From a virus, in IMG/VR virus record IMGVR_UViG_3300013089_000004, positions 1 through 21,703 of that record: DNA of 21,703 bases; one strand, given 5' to 3'. A program made the position numbers and the translations under genes. The notes under the pieces are model-generated. The model was not told where the DNA came from. It searched no databases and saw nothing but the letters and a program-made list of their open reading frames with translations. Below are positions 7,887 through 14,976 of this stretch, in pieces. Every line of letters starts with the position of its first letter. Within the stretch, counting starts at the first letter, position 1.

Positions 7887-9806
7887 TTACCTCATCGATC
7901 TAAGATTGTATAATAACTCAATTTCGTGTACTTTAAACCATTGATCAGCAGTATTAGTGGCAAATTTGAACTGTATCGATTTACCTACTGCATTCACAAG
8001 TGTAACACGTACTTTTTTCTTTTGAAGGCTTCCACCCCAGGTGCTAGTACCCAAAACACTGGTACCCCACAAAGATCCACCACCATCTAAGTCTACTGTG
8101 GTAAGTGTGTCTCCTGTGTCCCTGAAGTCCATCTTATATGACAAATTCATATCCCAATCACCAGTACAGGAGACTGTGATAAACAATTGTCTAAATACTT
8201 TAGTGAAATCACGATGTTCTTCTATCCCACTGATAGAAGCTGTCCAATAATACGAGTCTATGGCAGAATCGTCATAGTTATACTCGTTAGTCATCTTGTA
8301 AATGAGTCCGTCATCATTTGCTGACCCAAAAAGAAGATCACCTTCATGAATGGTGAAGTTGTTAGCCTCTACCCCGTCCATGTAGCTCCATGCACCATTG
8401 TTCTTGTCCTGTGCACTTGCTCTTACATAATCATAGATGTATACCCGGTTATTTCCGGACGCTTGAGAGCCGTAAGGAGCAGCTAAGTAGATCTTATTCT
8501 CGAAGTTTATCGCTGCTGCCTTGTGTATGTATGAATTCTTGAATGCTAGTACGTCTGGCTCAATATCAAAGGTATGAGAGTCTACTGCGAACTTCCCACT
8601 AGAGCCTTGTGATGCACTTTCTGCAATATCTGTCCCGGCGAATGCATATCCACCTGACTTATTGAGAAAGAATAGCACATTGTTGAAGAAATCCATTGCT
8701 TTATCACTCTGAGTCCCATAAGCTGATGGAGACTTGGTCAAATACCAGTTACTCGAGTCAGCTGTGCCCGTAGAGTCTGCAACATAGAGTAACCATATCG
8801 ATCCTTGACCTCTTCCATCGTTCTTATGGATCACTATGGAGTTTCCGTAAGCAGTTATACCCGATATGGGGAAACCATCTCCATCACCGATATCAACAAA
8901 GTTAGTACTCTTCCAGGTCTCAGGCTCTAAGGCATCTGAGTAGTAGAGTCTCATTGGGTTTGCTAATTCACCGGCTGCATAGACTCTACCGCGGTACTCA
9001 ACCATGTATTTGCACTTCGGCATCGTGCCATTATCGGCCGGCATAAGTGTTACCAGGTTTGCATCAGCGTTATTGTCTACGTAAGATGTTTGGTTAGCTG
9101 TTAAAGCTGTTACACGGTAATATATCCCGCCAACAGTTGATGTGTTCCTGTACAGGTACTTAGAATCTACTCCAGCACTTGCGGGAGAGACTGGTATACC
9201 AGTAAGGGTGAGCTGCCCTGATGAAGCGGAGACGGCGGTAGGAGTGATCAGAGCATACTCACCCTCATTACCCGAGGCATTGATACCGGTTAGTGCATAA
9301 CGATAGGATCCAGTCAATACTCCTGCTCCAGTACTTGCAGCAGAGGCTTCACCTATAGTAGGTGCTGGGACTCCTATGGTAGTAAGTTCACCACCGTTGT
9401 ATTTATATGGATTCGCATACCCATCTGATAAATAGGCATAGTCATTTACTGTGACAATCTTAACATCTACACCAGCAGTATAGACATTAGTTGATCCTGT
9501 GACCTGTGAGAATACCCCACCCGATTCAGAGTAGAGGCTACGATCGCATACAGCTAGAAGTGTACGTTCACCACTATTTTTTACATAAGAGTGAAGTCCT
9601 TCAATAGCTGAGGAGGCTATACCAGTGGCATTTACCTTCTGGAATCCTTGGGTAGTAGCTACTGCACCGTAGTCATCGAACACAACATTCTGGAGATCCG
9701 GACTCTGATTAAGAGGCATTGACACATCGGTATACTTTGTGTTCAAACCGCCATCAAAGAGAGGTATCCTTATCTGTTGCTTATACGTTCTTGGCTGAAA
9801 TGCCAC
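7887..9806 (-). CDS. Large beta-rich tail hub / DNA-stabilisation-like protein (P22 gp10-like position), 639 aa
   Basis: The N-terminal block (residues 14-57: PLFDGGLNTK, PLNQSPDLQNVVFDDYGA, QGF) is typical of phage proteins that plug or cap the neck, where a 'gGl...d....l...g.l.dg.g.l..RkGf' pattern precedes a beta-propeller. The body is rich in Tyr, Gly and Asp turns with blade-like repeats such as VYAAGELANPMRLYYSD, IWLLYVADS and KIYLAAPYGS, consistent with a propeller. Residues 160-255 resemble an inserted fibronectin-like beta domain (SYRYALTGINASGNEG). The gene follows the adaptor, as P22 gene 10 follows gene 4. The start is GTG 9806, with GGGGG six bases upstream; this G-run SD recurs in the window. 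Structural role is likely; homology to gp10 itself is not proved. Confidence 0.72.
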   Translation of the reverse strand: MAFQPRTYKQQIRIPLFDGGLNTKYTDVSMPLNQSPDLQNVVFDDYGAVATTQGFQKVNATGIASSAIEGLHSYVKNSGERTLLAVCDRSLYSESGGVFSQVTGSTNVYTAGVDVKIVTVNDYAYLSDGYANPYKYNGGELTTIGVPAPTIGEASAASTGAGVLTGSYRYALTGINASGNEGEYALITPTAVSASSGQLTLTGIPVSPASAGVDSKYLYRNTSTVGGIYYRVTALTANQTSYVDNNADANLVTLMPADNGTMPKCKYMVEYRGRVYAAGELANPMRLYYSDALEPETWKSTNFVDIGDGDGFPISGITAYGNSIVIHKNDGRGQGSIWLLYVADSTGTADSSNWYLTKSPSAYGTQSDKAMDFFNNVLFFLNKSGGYAFAGTDIAESASQGSSGKFAVDSHTFDIEPDVLAFKNSYIHKAAAINFENKIYLAAPYGSQASGNNRVYIYDYVRASAQDKNNGAWSYMDGVEANNFTIHEGDLLFGSANDDGLIYKMTNEYNYDDSAIDSYYWTASISGIEEHRDFTKVFRQLFITVSCTGDWDMNLSYKMDFRDTGDTLTTVDLDGGGSLWGTSVLGTSTWGGSLQKKKVRVTLVNAVGKSIQFKFATNTADQWFKVHEIELLYNLRSMR

Positions 9807-9818
9807 GAGATACCCCCG

Positions 9819-9827
9819 ATTATATCA
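9819..9827 (-). promoter_or_regulatory. Candidate extended -10 promoter element before the gp10-like gene
   Basis: On the minus strand the last codons of the adaptor gene spell TGATATAAT, a perfect extended -10 (TGnTATAAT). A start about seven bases downstream would fall in the G-run that serves as SD, leaving only a very short leader. No good -35 box is seen 17 bases upstream, although extended -10 promoters can do without one. It may be chance. Confidence 0.3.
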
Positions 9828-10476
9828 TACCCAGCTCGGTCTCTGGGTACTTGTCTGAGTCCTTTACTACTAGAAGTGCATCTTTGAATTGACGTTGACT
9901 CCACAGTTGCTTTGCACTGAGTATGTTACCTGACCATAGTCCCTGATGGAACTTAGCTCTACCATCGTCCTGATCCTTAGCGTACATCCTTGACAAACAA
10001 AAGTCTGGGATGTACTTAGCAAAGAATGAGGGCACAGTAAAAGCAGACGATGCGGTAACTATCTGTGCTGGTTCTTGTATATAATGTAATGCTACTGTCT
10101 TAGCCTCTTGAGGTACCGGGAATAGGCCAATCTGAGACCCATACTGATAATAGCAGTAAGGATCACCCTTATCAAGATCACCACCGTATCCTCCACCATT
10201 GACGGAGTCTCTATCACGATAGTCTATCTTCTTAAGCTTGGTATTATTCCATTCTACTCTTTCAACATATAGCACATCAGCAGGAAGCGAATAGTACTCA
10301 GTATTTGTAACAGAAGAGATGCTCGTAGAGTCTCTGACCTCTGTACATACCACCTGATTAGCTATCTCTTGCTCTGCCTGCCACATGTAAGAGTAAATCT
10401 CGGCATCCGTATAGAATGCCGCTGTAGCCTCATAGACCTGAGCTCTAACTGTTGCCAGTATCTGCGCTGGAGTCAT
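9820..10476 (-). CDS. Head-tail adaptor protein (P22 gp4-like position), 218 aa
   Basis: The pattern of this protein fits phage head-tail adaptors. An N-terminal helix (MTPAQILATVRAQVYEA) is followed by YTDAEIYSYMWQAEQEIANQVV (residues 22-43, matching the common 'wtdaell.ylN.aq.ei' motif), a short beta stretch with EYYSLPADVLYVERVEW (60-76), then GLFPVPQEAKTVALHYI (117-133) and a helical C-terminus. Such proteins bind below the portal ring. Its place between small head proteins and the gp10-like gene agrees. It overlaps the upstream gene by 32 bases, which suggests coupled translation; GAAGGG lies about eight bases before ATG 10476. A link to the DUF6682 adaptor family is my impression and needs a profile search. 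Confidence 0.75.
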   Translation of the reverse strand: MTPAQILATVRAQVYEATAAFYTDAEIYSYMWQAEQEIANQVVCTEVRDSTSISSVTNTEYYSLPADVLYVERVEWNNTKLKKIDYRDRDSVNGGGYGGDLDKGDPYCYYQYGSQIGLFPVPQEAKTVALHYIQEPAQIVTASSAFTVPSFFAKYIPDFCLSRMYAKDQDDGRAKFHQGLWSGNILSAKQLWSQRQFKDALLVVKDSDKYPETELGMI

Positions 10477-10864
10477 TTCCTTCGCCCTTCTTGTCGAGTG
10501 ACCTCAAGTATGACATTAATCCTGCCTTACTTTTGAATTCCTTACCGTCCGGTGCTACATATACCTTACCAGTATCTCCTTCAGTTGTCTTTCCTCTTAG
10601 AATCTCAAGATGTGCATCAAGAGACGCCTTATCCTGAAATTCCATGCCGTCTAACTGGCACACATACTGCGCGTCTGAAGCGTCACCTATATGCTTCATA
10701 ACGAGCGTCACTTTACGGGTCCCGCAGTACTGACCTCTGATAGCTACTGCTTTGCGCCGGGGTACAGTGATACTTTCACCCGGTTCAATTGTGTAATGAT
10801 CACCGTCTACTACTTCGTTGTAAACTGCTGTGCCTGTATTAGTCAATGTTGACTTCTGAGCCAT
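10445..10864 (-). CDS. Small protein with duplicated degenerate zinc-finger-like unit, 139 aa
   Basis: The N-terminal half (residues 1-58) looks like a small beta domain (TIEPGESITVPRRKAVAI; RKVTLVMK). The C-terminal half holds two related units: YVCQLDGMEFQDKASLDAHL (67-86) and YVAPDGKEFKSKAGLMSYLR (102-121). Each reads like a C2H2 finger core (aromatic-Val-Cys, Gly-x-Glu-Phe, Lys-x-x-Leu, His-Leu), but most metal-binding Cys and His are lost: one Cys and one His remain in the first, none in the second. The Ser/Asp-rich end overlaps the next gene. Position suggests a head, neck or connector role, but no family is named. Start ATG 10864 has AGGGGG six bases upstream. Confidence 0.7.
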   Translation of the reverse strand: MAQKSTLTNTGTAVYNEVVDGDHYTIEPGESITVPRRKAVAIRGQYCGTRKVTLVMKHIGDASDAQYVCQLDGMEFQDKASLDAHLEILRGKTTEGDTGKVYVAPDGKEFKSKAGLMSYLRSLDKKGEGNDSSADTGNS

Positions 10865-10884
10865 ACCGAACCCCCTGAAAGTTA

Positions 10885-11241
10885 TTATTGGTAAACATGA
10901 ACATAGCAGGTCATGTCAGCAGAAGCTGCAGTACCTACCTCTAATTTTACATAATTCAGACCTTCTGCAGGTGGACAAGCTATCATGCCGTTACCGCCAC
11001 AAAGTCTGTTGTAGTCCACCCTGAAGTAGTCAGCGTAATTCGAAAATGCCGATGGTGCCGTTGGTACAGTAAAATGCATAAGTCTGTTGTACGTGACATC
11101 GTCCTGGGAACCTTGTACGTAAACTACGTATGAACCAGGTACCTGTAAGGCGATTTTACTCCACCCTTTGATAGATACTCCATCAGTGGATGTTGCAGCA
11201 CTCGAAAGTGTAAGTGCCAGTCTTTTGTGTATCCCAGCCAT
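10885..11241 (-). CDS. Small beta-rich head protein, possible decoration protein, 118 aa
   Basis: I chose ATG 11241, which has a strong GGGAGG six bases upstream and lies eleven bases after the upstream stop; an in-frame ATG at 11268 would overlap the upstream gene and lacks such a site. The protein is beta-rich with alternating hydrophobic residues: GWSKIALQVPGSYVVYVQGS (about 25-44), DDVTYNRLMHFTVP, YADYFRVDYN, LNYVKLEVGTAASADMTCYVHVY at the end. The pattern suggests a single jelly-roll or Ig-like domain, as in decoration or small lectin-like virion proteins. It follows another small structural gene downstream of the capsid gene. No signal peptide or membrane segment. Function is inferred from fold impression and position only. 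Confidence 0.7.
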   Translation of the reverse strand: MAGIHKRLALTLSSAATSTDGVSIKGWSKIALQVPGSYVVYVQGSQDDVTYNRLMHFTVPTAPSAFSNYADYFRVDYNRLCGGNGMIACPPAEGLNYVKLEVGTAASADMTCYVHVYQ

Positions 11242-11252
11242 TTGAGCCTCCC

Positions 11253-11531
11253 TTATGCCTGGCCCCATGCCATGACGGAAAAGGAATCTCCGGCGGTAGC
11301 TGACCCAATGAATAACATACCATCAATAGAGGTAGCAGCTGATCCAGTGTTATACGCTACAGAGAAAGTGTTCTCACCATCGATAAGAGCTTTCTTACTA
11401 ACAACAGCTCCATCAATCTTACCAATAGGTAATAGTACCGCACCAGAAGAGATCCCAGTGATAACTACATCACCTAATGCCATCGCTTTGTTACCGAAAA
11501 CGGTACGTTGCCCAGCAAATTCTACAGCCAT
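11253..11531 (-). CDS. Small Gly/Ala-rich head protein, candidate capsid decoration protein, 92 aa
   Basis: A 92-residue beta-rich protein with many Gly, Ala, Val and Ser (GDVVITGISSGAVLLPIGKI; LIDGENTFSVAYNTGSAA; DGMLFIGSATAGDSFSVMAWG). It has no charged helix, membrane span or catalytic motif. Its composition and place two genes after the major capsid protein fit a head decoration, stabilisation or fibre protein, but family membership is not established. The start is very well supported by AAGGAG followed by seven bases and ATG 11531. The spacing to the DUF115-like gene is 14 bases. Confidence 0.7.
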   Translation of the reverse strand: MAVEFAGQRTVFGNKAMALGDVVITGISSGAVLLPIGKIDGAVVSKKALIDGENTFSVAYNTGSAATSIDGMLFIGSATAGDSFSVMAWGQA

Positions 11532-11545
11532 CGTTAACTCCTTAC

Positions 11546-12676
11546 TTAAAATAAATATGTTGGTCTTTCATTTTCTTTAATCATCTGAGCTAGGACCTCA
11601 TGGTGCCGATACATGTCAATAAAGACCTTCAGCTCCATCTGCTCTATGCTTTGGATGTTCCCATCAGCATAGGCTCCTAGTATCCCACCTTCAGTACAGT
11701 TTATCATGTGCATGGGATGTTGTGCTTTCCCTCCCATAGACAGATGATCGAACCAGGCTTTAAAGTTATAGTATGACTGCCAGGTATAAACCCTATTGCC
11801 ATAAATATCAGTAGCCGGTACCAGCCCCATATACTGCTTATCATAAGGACTGTCAAAAGGGTGAAACTTCTGCATATAGTCGAAACTGAAATCAGCTCCT
11901 ACCATGGCGATCGGCATAGACCCCAAAATTGCTCTAGCATGATAAACGCATGCTCCAAGCGTATTTCCTCCCACATTGTAGAAGACATTAAGAGGCGTTA
12001 TAGCTCTTATCTTCTCAATGAAGTCGGGAGAGGGGGCTAATGTGTTATACCACAGAATCTTCCCTTGCCACTTTTCAATGAGCTCCGGATTTGACACTAA
12101 ACCTGCAACGAGAGTCTTATCCTTCGTCGATCCCCAGTAATACTTGGCACTTTTTCTCCCACCTTGAGAGACCTCTTCAATTGTAATCGGGCCTGCGTCA
12201 AGATTCACATAATAGTCAACTTTGATGCCCTTATCCTCAAAGAATCCATAGTTATGAAGGCACGATACTATCGGCATCCATTCTGGGAGCCTTAGGAGCT
12301 CATCAGCGTTCTTTTTAAGACTAGGTCCACTTCCAGCAACTATACAGGGTCTTCCTGCATTCTTGCCATGCTCAGACATTACTGAGTTACACACTACATC
12401 GTTCTTTTCGCAGTTCTCTTTAGTATGGTCCAACCACATCTGAGCGAAAGAGTTAGTAGTTACATTATCATTCTGACATGCTTGGGCCCATAATGCTTCT
12501 TTCGGGACAGGAGGACTCGGGATGTACTGCTGATATTGCAGTTTCATCTTCACAGTATCCTTAAGTCTTTCTTTAAGCTCATCGGCCTCTTTCTTCAACT
12601 CTTCAATCCTGAATAAGTAGTTATCTATCGTTAGTTGATCGGTCTCTACTTTATCAATCTTTGTATACTCTGACAC
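11546..12676 (-). CDS. DUF115 / MptE-like (motility accessory factor-type) putative glycosyltransferase
   Basis: The protein has the signature of the 6-hydroxymethylpterin pyrophosphokinase MptE-like / DUF115 family, which includes Maf proteins that attach nonulosonic acids to flagellin. Numbered from the chosen start (376 aa), it has a coiled-coil-like N-terminus (16-44), CIVAGSGPSLKKN (111-123), DYYVNLDA (154-161), NVGGNTLGACVYHAR (234-248), IAMVGADFSFD (256-266) and INCTEGGILGAY (325-336). The frame is open to GTG 12748 (400 aa), and ATG 12739 is also possible. I prefer GTG 12676: AGGGGG lies five bases upstream, as at other genes here, and the 75 bases above it are unusually GC-rich (46 of 75) and foldable. 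It sits between capsid and decoration-like genes, so a virion protein is a reasonable substrate. Catalysis and acceptor are inference. Confidence 0.75.
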   Translation of the reverse strand: MSEYTKIDKVETDQLTIDNYLFRIEELKKEADELKERLKDTVKMKLQYQQYIPSPPVPKEALWAQACQNDNVTTNSFAQMWLDHTKENCEKNDVVCNSVMSEHGKNAGRPCIVAGSGPSLKKNADELLRLPEWMPIVSCLHNYGFFEDKGIKVDYYVNLDAGPITIEEVSQGGRKSAKYYWGSTKDKTLVAGLVSNPELIEKWQGKILWYNTLAPSPDFIEKIRAITPLNVFYNVGGNTLGACVYHARAILGSMPIAMVGADFSFDYMQKFHPFDSPYDKQYMGLVPATDIYGNRVYTWQSYYNFKAWFDHLSMGGKAQHPMHMINCTEGGILGAYADGNIQSIEQMELKVFIDMYRHHEVLAQMIKENERPTYLF

Positions 12677-12681
12677 CACAT

Positions 12682-12738
12682 CCCCCTGAAGGATATAGAG
12701 TGGGGTCGAATGCCGCCTATCCAGGGGGACGGCGGACA
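12682..12738 (-). promoter_or_regulatory. Putative SD-sequestering hairpin/pseudoknot before the DUF115-like gene
   Basis: On the transcribed strand a hairpin can form between 12731-12738 (TGTCCGCC) and 12711-12717 (GGCGGCA), with a one-base bulge. Its 13-base loop (12718-12730) contains CCCCCTG. That heptamer is perfectly complementary to CAGGGGG at 12682-12688, the SD of the GTG at 12676. The loop could therefore pair with the SD as a pseudoknot, or an alternative long hairpin with the same seven pairs could form. Either would block initiation at 12676. The structure is deduced by eye. Confidence 0.4.
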
Positions 12739-12757
12739 TCCGATCCACTCTTTTTGT

Positions 12758-12835
12758 TTATAGGTACGCTTTAACTGCTGTAGACCCTGAAGCTACTGCA
12801 AGTAATACTCCAGCGTTTACTTATGACTTAAACAT
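12758..12835 (-). pseudogene. 26-codon reading frame interrupted by TAA, just after the capsid gene
   Basis: Five bases after the capsid stop, ATG 12835 opens a frame reading MFKS, a TAA stop (12821-12823), then VNAGVLLAVASGSTAVKAYL and a second TAA (12758-12760). The second part has the look of a real protein C-terminus: hydrophobic, Ala/Gly/Val/Ser-rich, ending in KAYL. No start codon follows the internal stop and no SD precedes the ATG. It may be the remnant of a small decoration gene or chance. The surrounding 163 bases down to GTG 12676 hold no other gene. Confidence 0.35.
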
Positions 12836-12839
12836 CAGC

Positions 12840-13757
12840 TTACACTAATGCGTTCATCTTACCCTGCATTCTGCAGTTAGAAGAGGTAAGAGCACCAGCG
12901 AAGTAGATCTTCGCGGAGCTTACATTCTGGTTAAGAGGCTTCTGGAACGGTTCGAACCTGAAGTTCTCTTTGGTGTGGATGTACAGCTTTAGGTAATCCT
13001 CATTCAGCATAAACATGTGACTCGCAGGACACTTGTTGTCAACAACAATAGGTACGCCGCGGAAAAGCAAGTTGTTAAAACCAGCATTTGCTGTATTGCT
13101 ATCCTGGAAGCGCTGTTGAGGCTGAAGAAGAGCGAAGTAGTCATCAAAAATGTCTTGGGTAGTCACGATGACAGAAGGCTTATCGTTACCGATAGTGCAA
13201 TCGCCATAGAGAGCCTGCATAGCGCTGAGAGAAAGAGCAGTAGTACTGGAATCTTCCTGTGAAGCCCACCAAGTGTAAGTAGAACGGTCAATACCACCAT
13301 ACGTGCCAGTGCTATCAATGGCAAGACGAAGACCTACAATAGCGTCTGCATCAGTACCAAGGTTATAAAGACCAGTACCAATTTTGTCGGCAAGAGTCTT
13401 CTCAGCAACCTGTACTTTAGACTTAACAAAGTTAACAGTGGCAAGTTTGCCAGAGTTCTTCAGGTCATCAAGACGGGTGATGGTGATGTTGGCATATGCC
13501 TGCTTCCACTCGAACTCTGCAGATGTGATCTGATCGTTAGCAGTGATATCGAGTGTGTCAGCTCCAGAATACCAGTCACTGGCTGAAGTTGTAGCATACA
13601 TAACAGGACACATGATGCGTTCTCCGCCATCTTGAGTCTGCATGAATTTCTTCCGTGCGCGTTGAAGCAACACGTTGGACGTAAAAATATTATCCACTAA
13701 TTTAGGGATAAAGTACTTCTCAGTAATTGCACTGATTTCACCATATGTGAGTGCCAT
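12840..13757 (-). CDS. Major capsid protein (HK97-fold type), 305 aa
   Basis: The protein follows the scaffold gene and has the features of a compact HK97-fold coat protein. The N-terminal arm contains ITEKYFIPKLVDNIFTSNVL (residues 11-30) and RARKKFMQTQDGGERIMCPV. A beta/spine-like part has YSGADTLDIT, AEFEWKQAYANITITRLDD and LKNSGKLATVNFVKSKV, with AEKTLADKIGTGLY as a long helix. A P/A-like domain follows, with DKPSVIVTTQDIFDDYFALLQ and LLFRGVPIVVDNKCP. The C-terminal tail ends GKMNALV. These blocks are familiar from coat proteins of podoviruses and other phages whose scaffold is a separate gene. There is no protease gene nearby, consistent with assembly without cleavage. Start ATG 13757 has AGAGGAG upstream, giving a strong initiation site as expected for the most abundant virion protein. 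Confidence 0.85.
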   Translation of the reverse strand: MALTYGEISAITEKYFIPKLVDNIFTSNVLLQRARKKFMQTQDGGERIMCPVMYATTSASDWYSGADTLDITANDQITSAEFEWKQAYANITITRLDDLKNSGKLATVNFVKSKVQVAEKTLADKIGTGLYNLGTDADAIVGLRLAIDSTGTYGGIDRSTYTWWASQEDSSTTALSLSAMQALYGDCTIGNDKPSVIVTTQDIFDDYFALLQPQQRFQDSNTANAGFNNLLFRGVPIVVDNKCPASHMFMLNEDYLKLYIHTKENFRFEPFQKPLNQNVSSAKIYFAGALTSSNCRMQGKMNALV

Positions 13758-13770
13758 GATTTTTCTCCTC

Positions 13771-14676
13771 TTACTTTAGGTTTCCTTCCATGACTTGGGC
13801 AGCTATCTGATCATAATTCATCTCCCGCACATTGGGCATTGGTCTTGCAGCTTGGGCCTGGGAACCCTTGGAAGTTACCACTCCTTGCTTATGCAGCTTT
13901 TGTTGCTGTTCAGCTTGAGCTTTTAAGGTATTCGCCTTTGTCCTGGTCTGTACTGTATCCCACATCATATCCCGATAGGCCTGTTCTAAGGTCTTAAAGT
14001 TATTCTGATGTGCATGATTCAATACTTCCCACTCAAAAGTTCTACCGGCTTCGTTGGGTATGTCCCATTGACTGTCCGGATACTTATCCTTGAGTCCTTT
14101 TATCTCACTCTGCAATTCCTTGTCCGCCTGACGATCATCATATGACCGTAGACGCTGCTCCAACTGATCGATCTTCTGAACATAAGGTTGGAACGCCTGT
14201 GTTGGATCTGGTTGACCGGGTTGTTGCTGTTGTCCCGTCATAGATTCATTGTACAAGCCCATGATCTTCTTTTGAAGGTCAGGATTCGCTTGGAATGCTT
14301 CTGCCAACTTCTGGTATTGCTCATACTTAGTAGACTGTTGGTTAAGCTGTTCTTCACGAGTTTTTAACTCCTGTGCACGCTGGCTATACAGGTATCCCTG
14401 CTGGGCCAAATTAACTAGGTGCTGCCGATCTCTTGGCACTACGTCTCTACCTCTGAATTTGAGTGTCCACGCTGCGGAATCAAAATCATCAGCTGAGGGT
14501 TGTGCTGCAGCAGGATCTAACTCCTGCTCGGCTCCTTCTTCTACTATAGGCTGCTCTTCAGTAGCCACTTCTTCTTGACTGCTTGTCTCTTCTGCTGCTT
14601 CGGGTGACTCGTTGATGTCCATACCACCATCAAGTGCTTCTACGGCGTCCGATTCTGCTTGGTCATATCCTGGCAT
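13771..14676 (-). CDS. Capsid scaffold protein, 301 aa
   Basis: The composition is that of a scaffold: a very acidic N-terminus (residues 7-65, packed with Glu/Asp), a recurring scaffold block (AWTLKFRGRDVVPRDRQHLV, 69-88, then NLAQQGYLYSQRAQELK), Gln-rich coiled coil (100-150), a second helical region (165-250) and a basic Lys/Gln-rich tail (251-275) followed by NVREMNYDQIAAQVMEG. Scaffolds direct coat assembly and then leave or are degraded. The gene lies immediately upstream of the capsid gene, 13 bases apart, the usual order. ATG 14676 has AAGGAG eight bases upstream. The 65-base gap before it contains no gene. Confidence 0.82.
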   Translation of the reverse strand: MPGYDQAESDAVEALDGGMDINESPEAAEETSSQEEVATEEQPIVEEGAEQELDPAAAQPSADDFDSAAWTLKFRGRDVVPRDRQHLVNLAQQGYLYSQRAQELKTREEQLNQQSTKYEQYQKLAEAFQANPDLQKKIMGLYNESMTGQQQQPGQPDPTQAFQPYVQKIDQLEQRLRSYDDRQADKELQSEIKGLKDKYPDSQWDIPNEAGRTFEWEVLNHAHQNNFKTLEQAYRDMMWDTVQTRTKANTLKAQAEQQQKLHKQGVVTSKGSQAQAARPMPNVREMNYDQIAAQVMEGNLK

Positions 14677-14741
14677 AATAATCTCTCCTTCTGGGACGCA
14701 ACTAAATGCGGTGCCCGTATCCCCCTGTTAAGGTATTTATA

Positions 14742-14966
14742 TTAAACGTCCGTGGGTGACTGCATTTTACCACCGCGTGGTACTTCACCGGTAGCATCCC
14801 ACGAAGGACTGGTTTTCGAGAAACTGTGACTTTCAGGCTGTGCACCAGCACTCTCAACTAACGGTCCACCTGTTTCAGTCTTAGGCTGATCAGGTACTAC
14901 ACTGTAGCTAGGGTTCTTGACATCACCTTCACTACCACCTTTGTAAAACGATACACCTTCACCCAT
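14742..14966 (-). CDS. Small polar protein of unknown function, 74 aa
   Basis: A 74-residue, Gly/Ser/Pro-rich protein (MGEGVSFYKGGSEGDVK at the start, PRGGKMQSPTDV at the end) with no hydrophobic core, no cysteine and no recognisable motif; probably disordered. An excellent SD (AGGAGG, then four bases, then ATG) supports real translation. It sits ten bases after the preceding gene and between portal and scaffold. Many phages carry small unassigned genes in this interval, some of which are internal head or portal-associated proteins. Nothing more can be said from sequence. Confidence 0.65.
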   Translation of the reverse strand: MGEGVSFYKGGSEGDVKNPSYSVVPDQPKTETGGPLVESAGAQPESHSFSKTSPSWDATGEVPRGGKMQSPTDV

Positions 14967-14976
14967 ACTGTCCTCC

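Noticed and set aside
11227-11580. Plus-strand 117-codon frame
   Set aside because: It lies opposite three well-supported minus-strand starts and has no ribosome-binding site or family-like pattern.
12749-12839. Intrinsic terminator after the capsid gene
   Set aside because: No GC-rich stem followed by a T-run on the transcribed strand; the T-run near 12751 is on the opposite strand.
14677-14741. CAGGGGGATAC before the scaffold gene resembles collagen codons and extends the scaffold frame upstream to QGDTG
   Set aside because: The match is short, a TAA precedes it, no start codon exists before the ATG at 14676, and that ATG has a strong SD.
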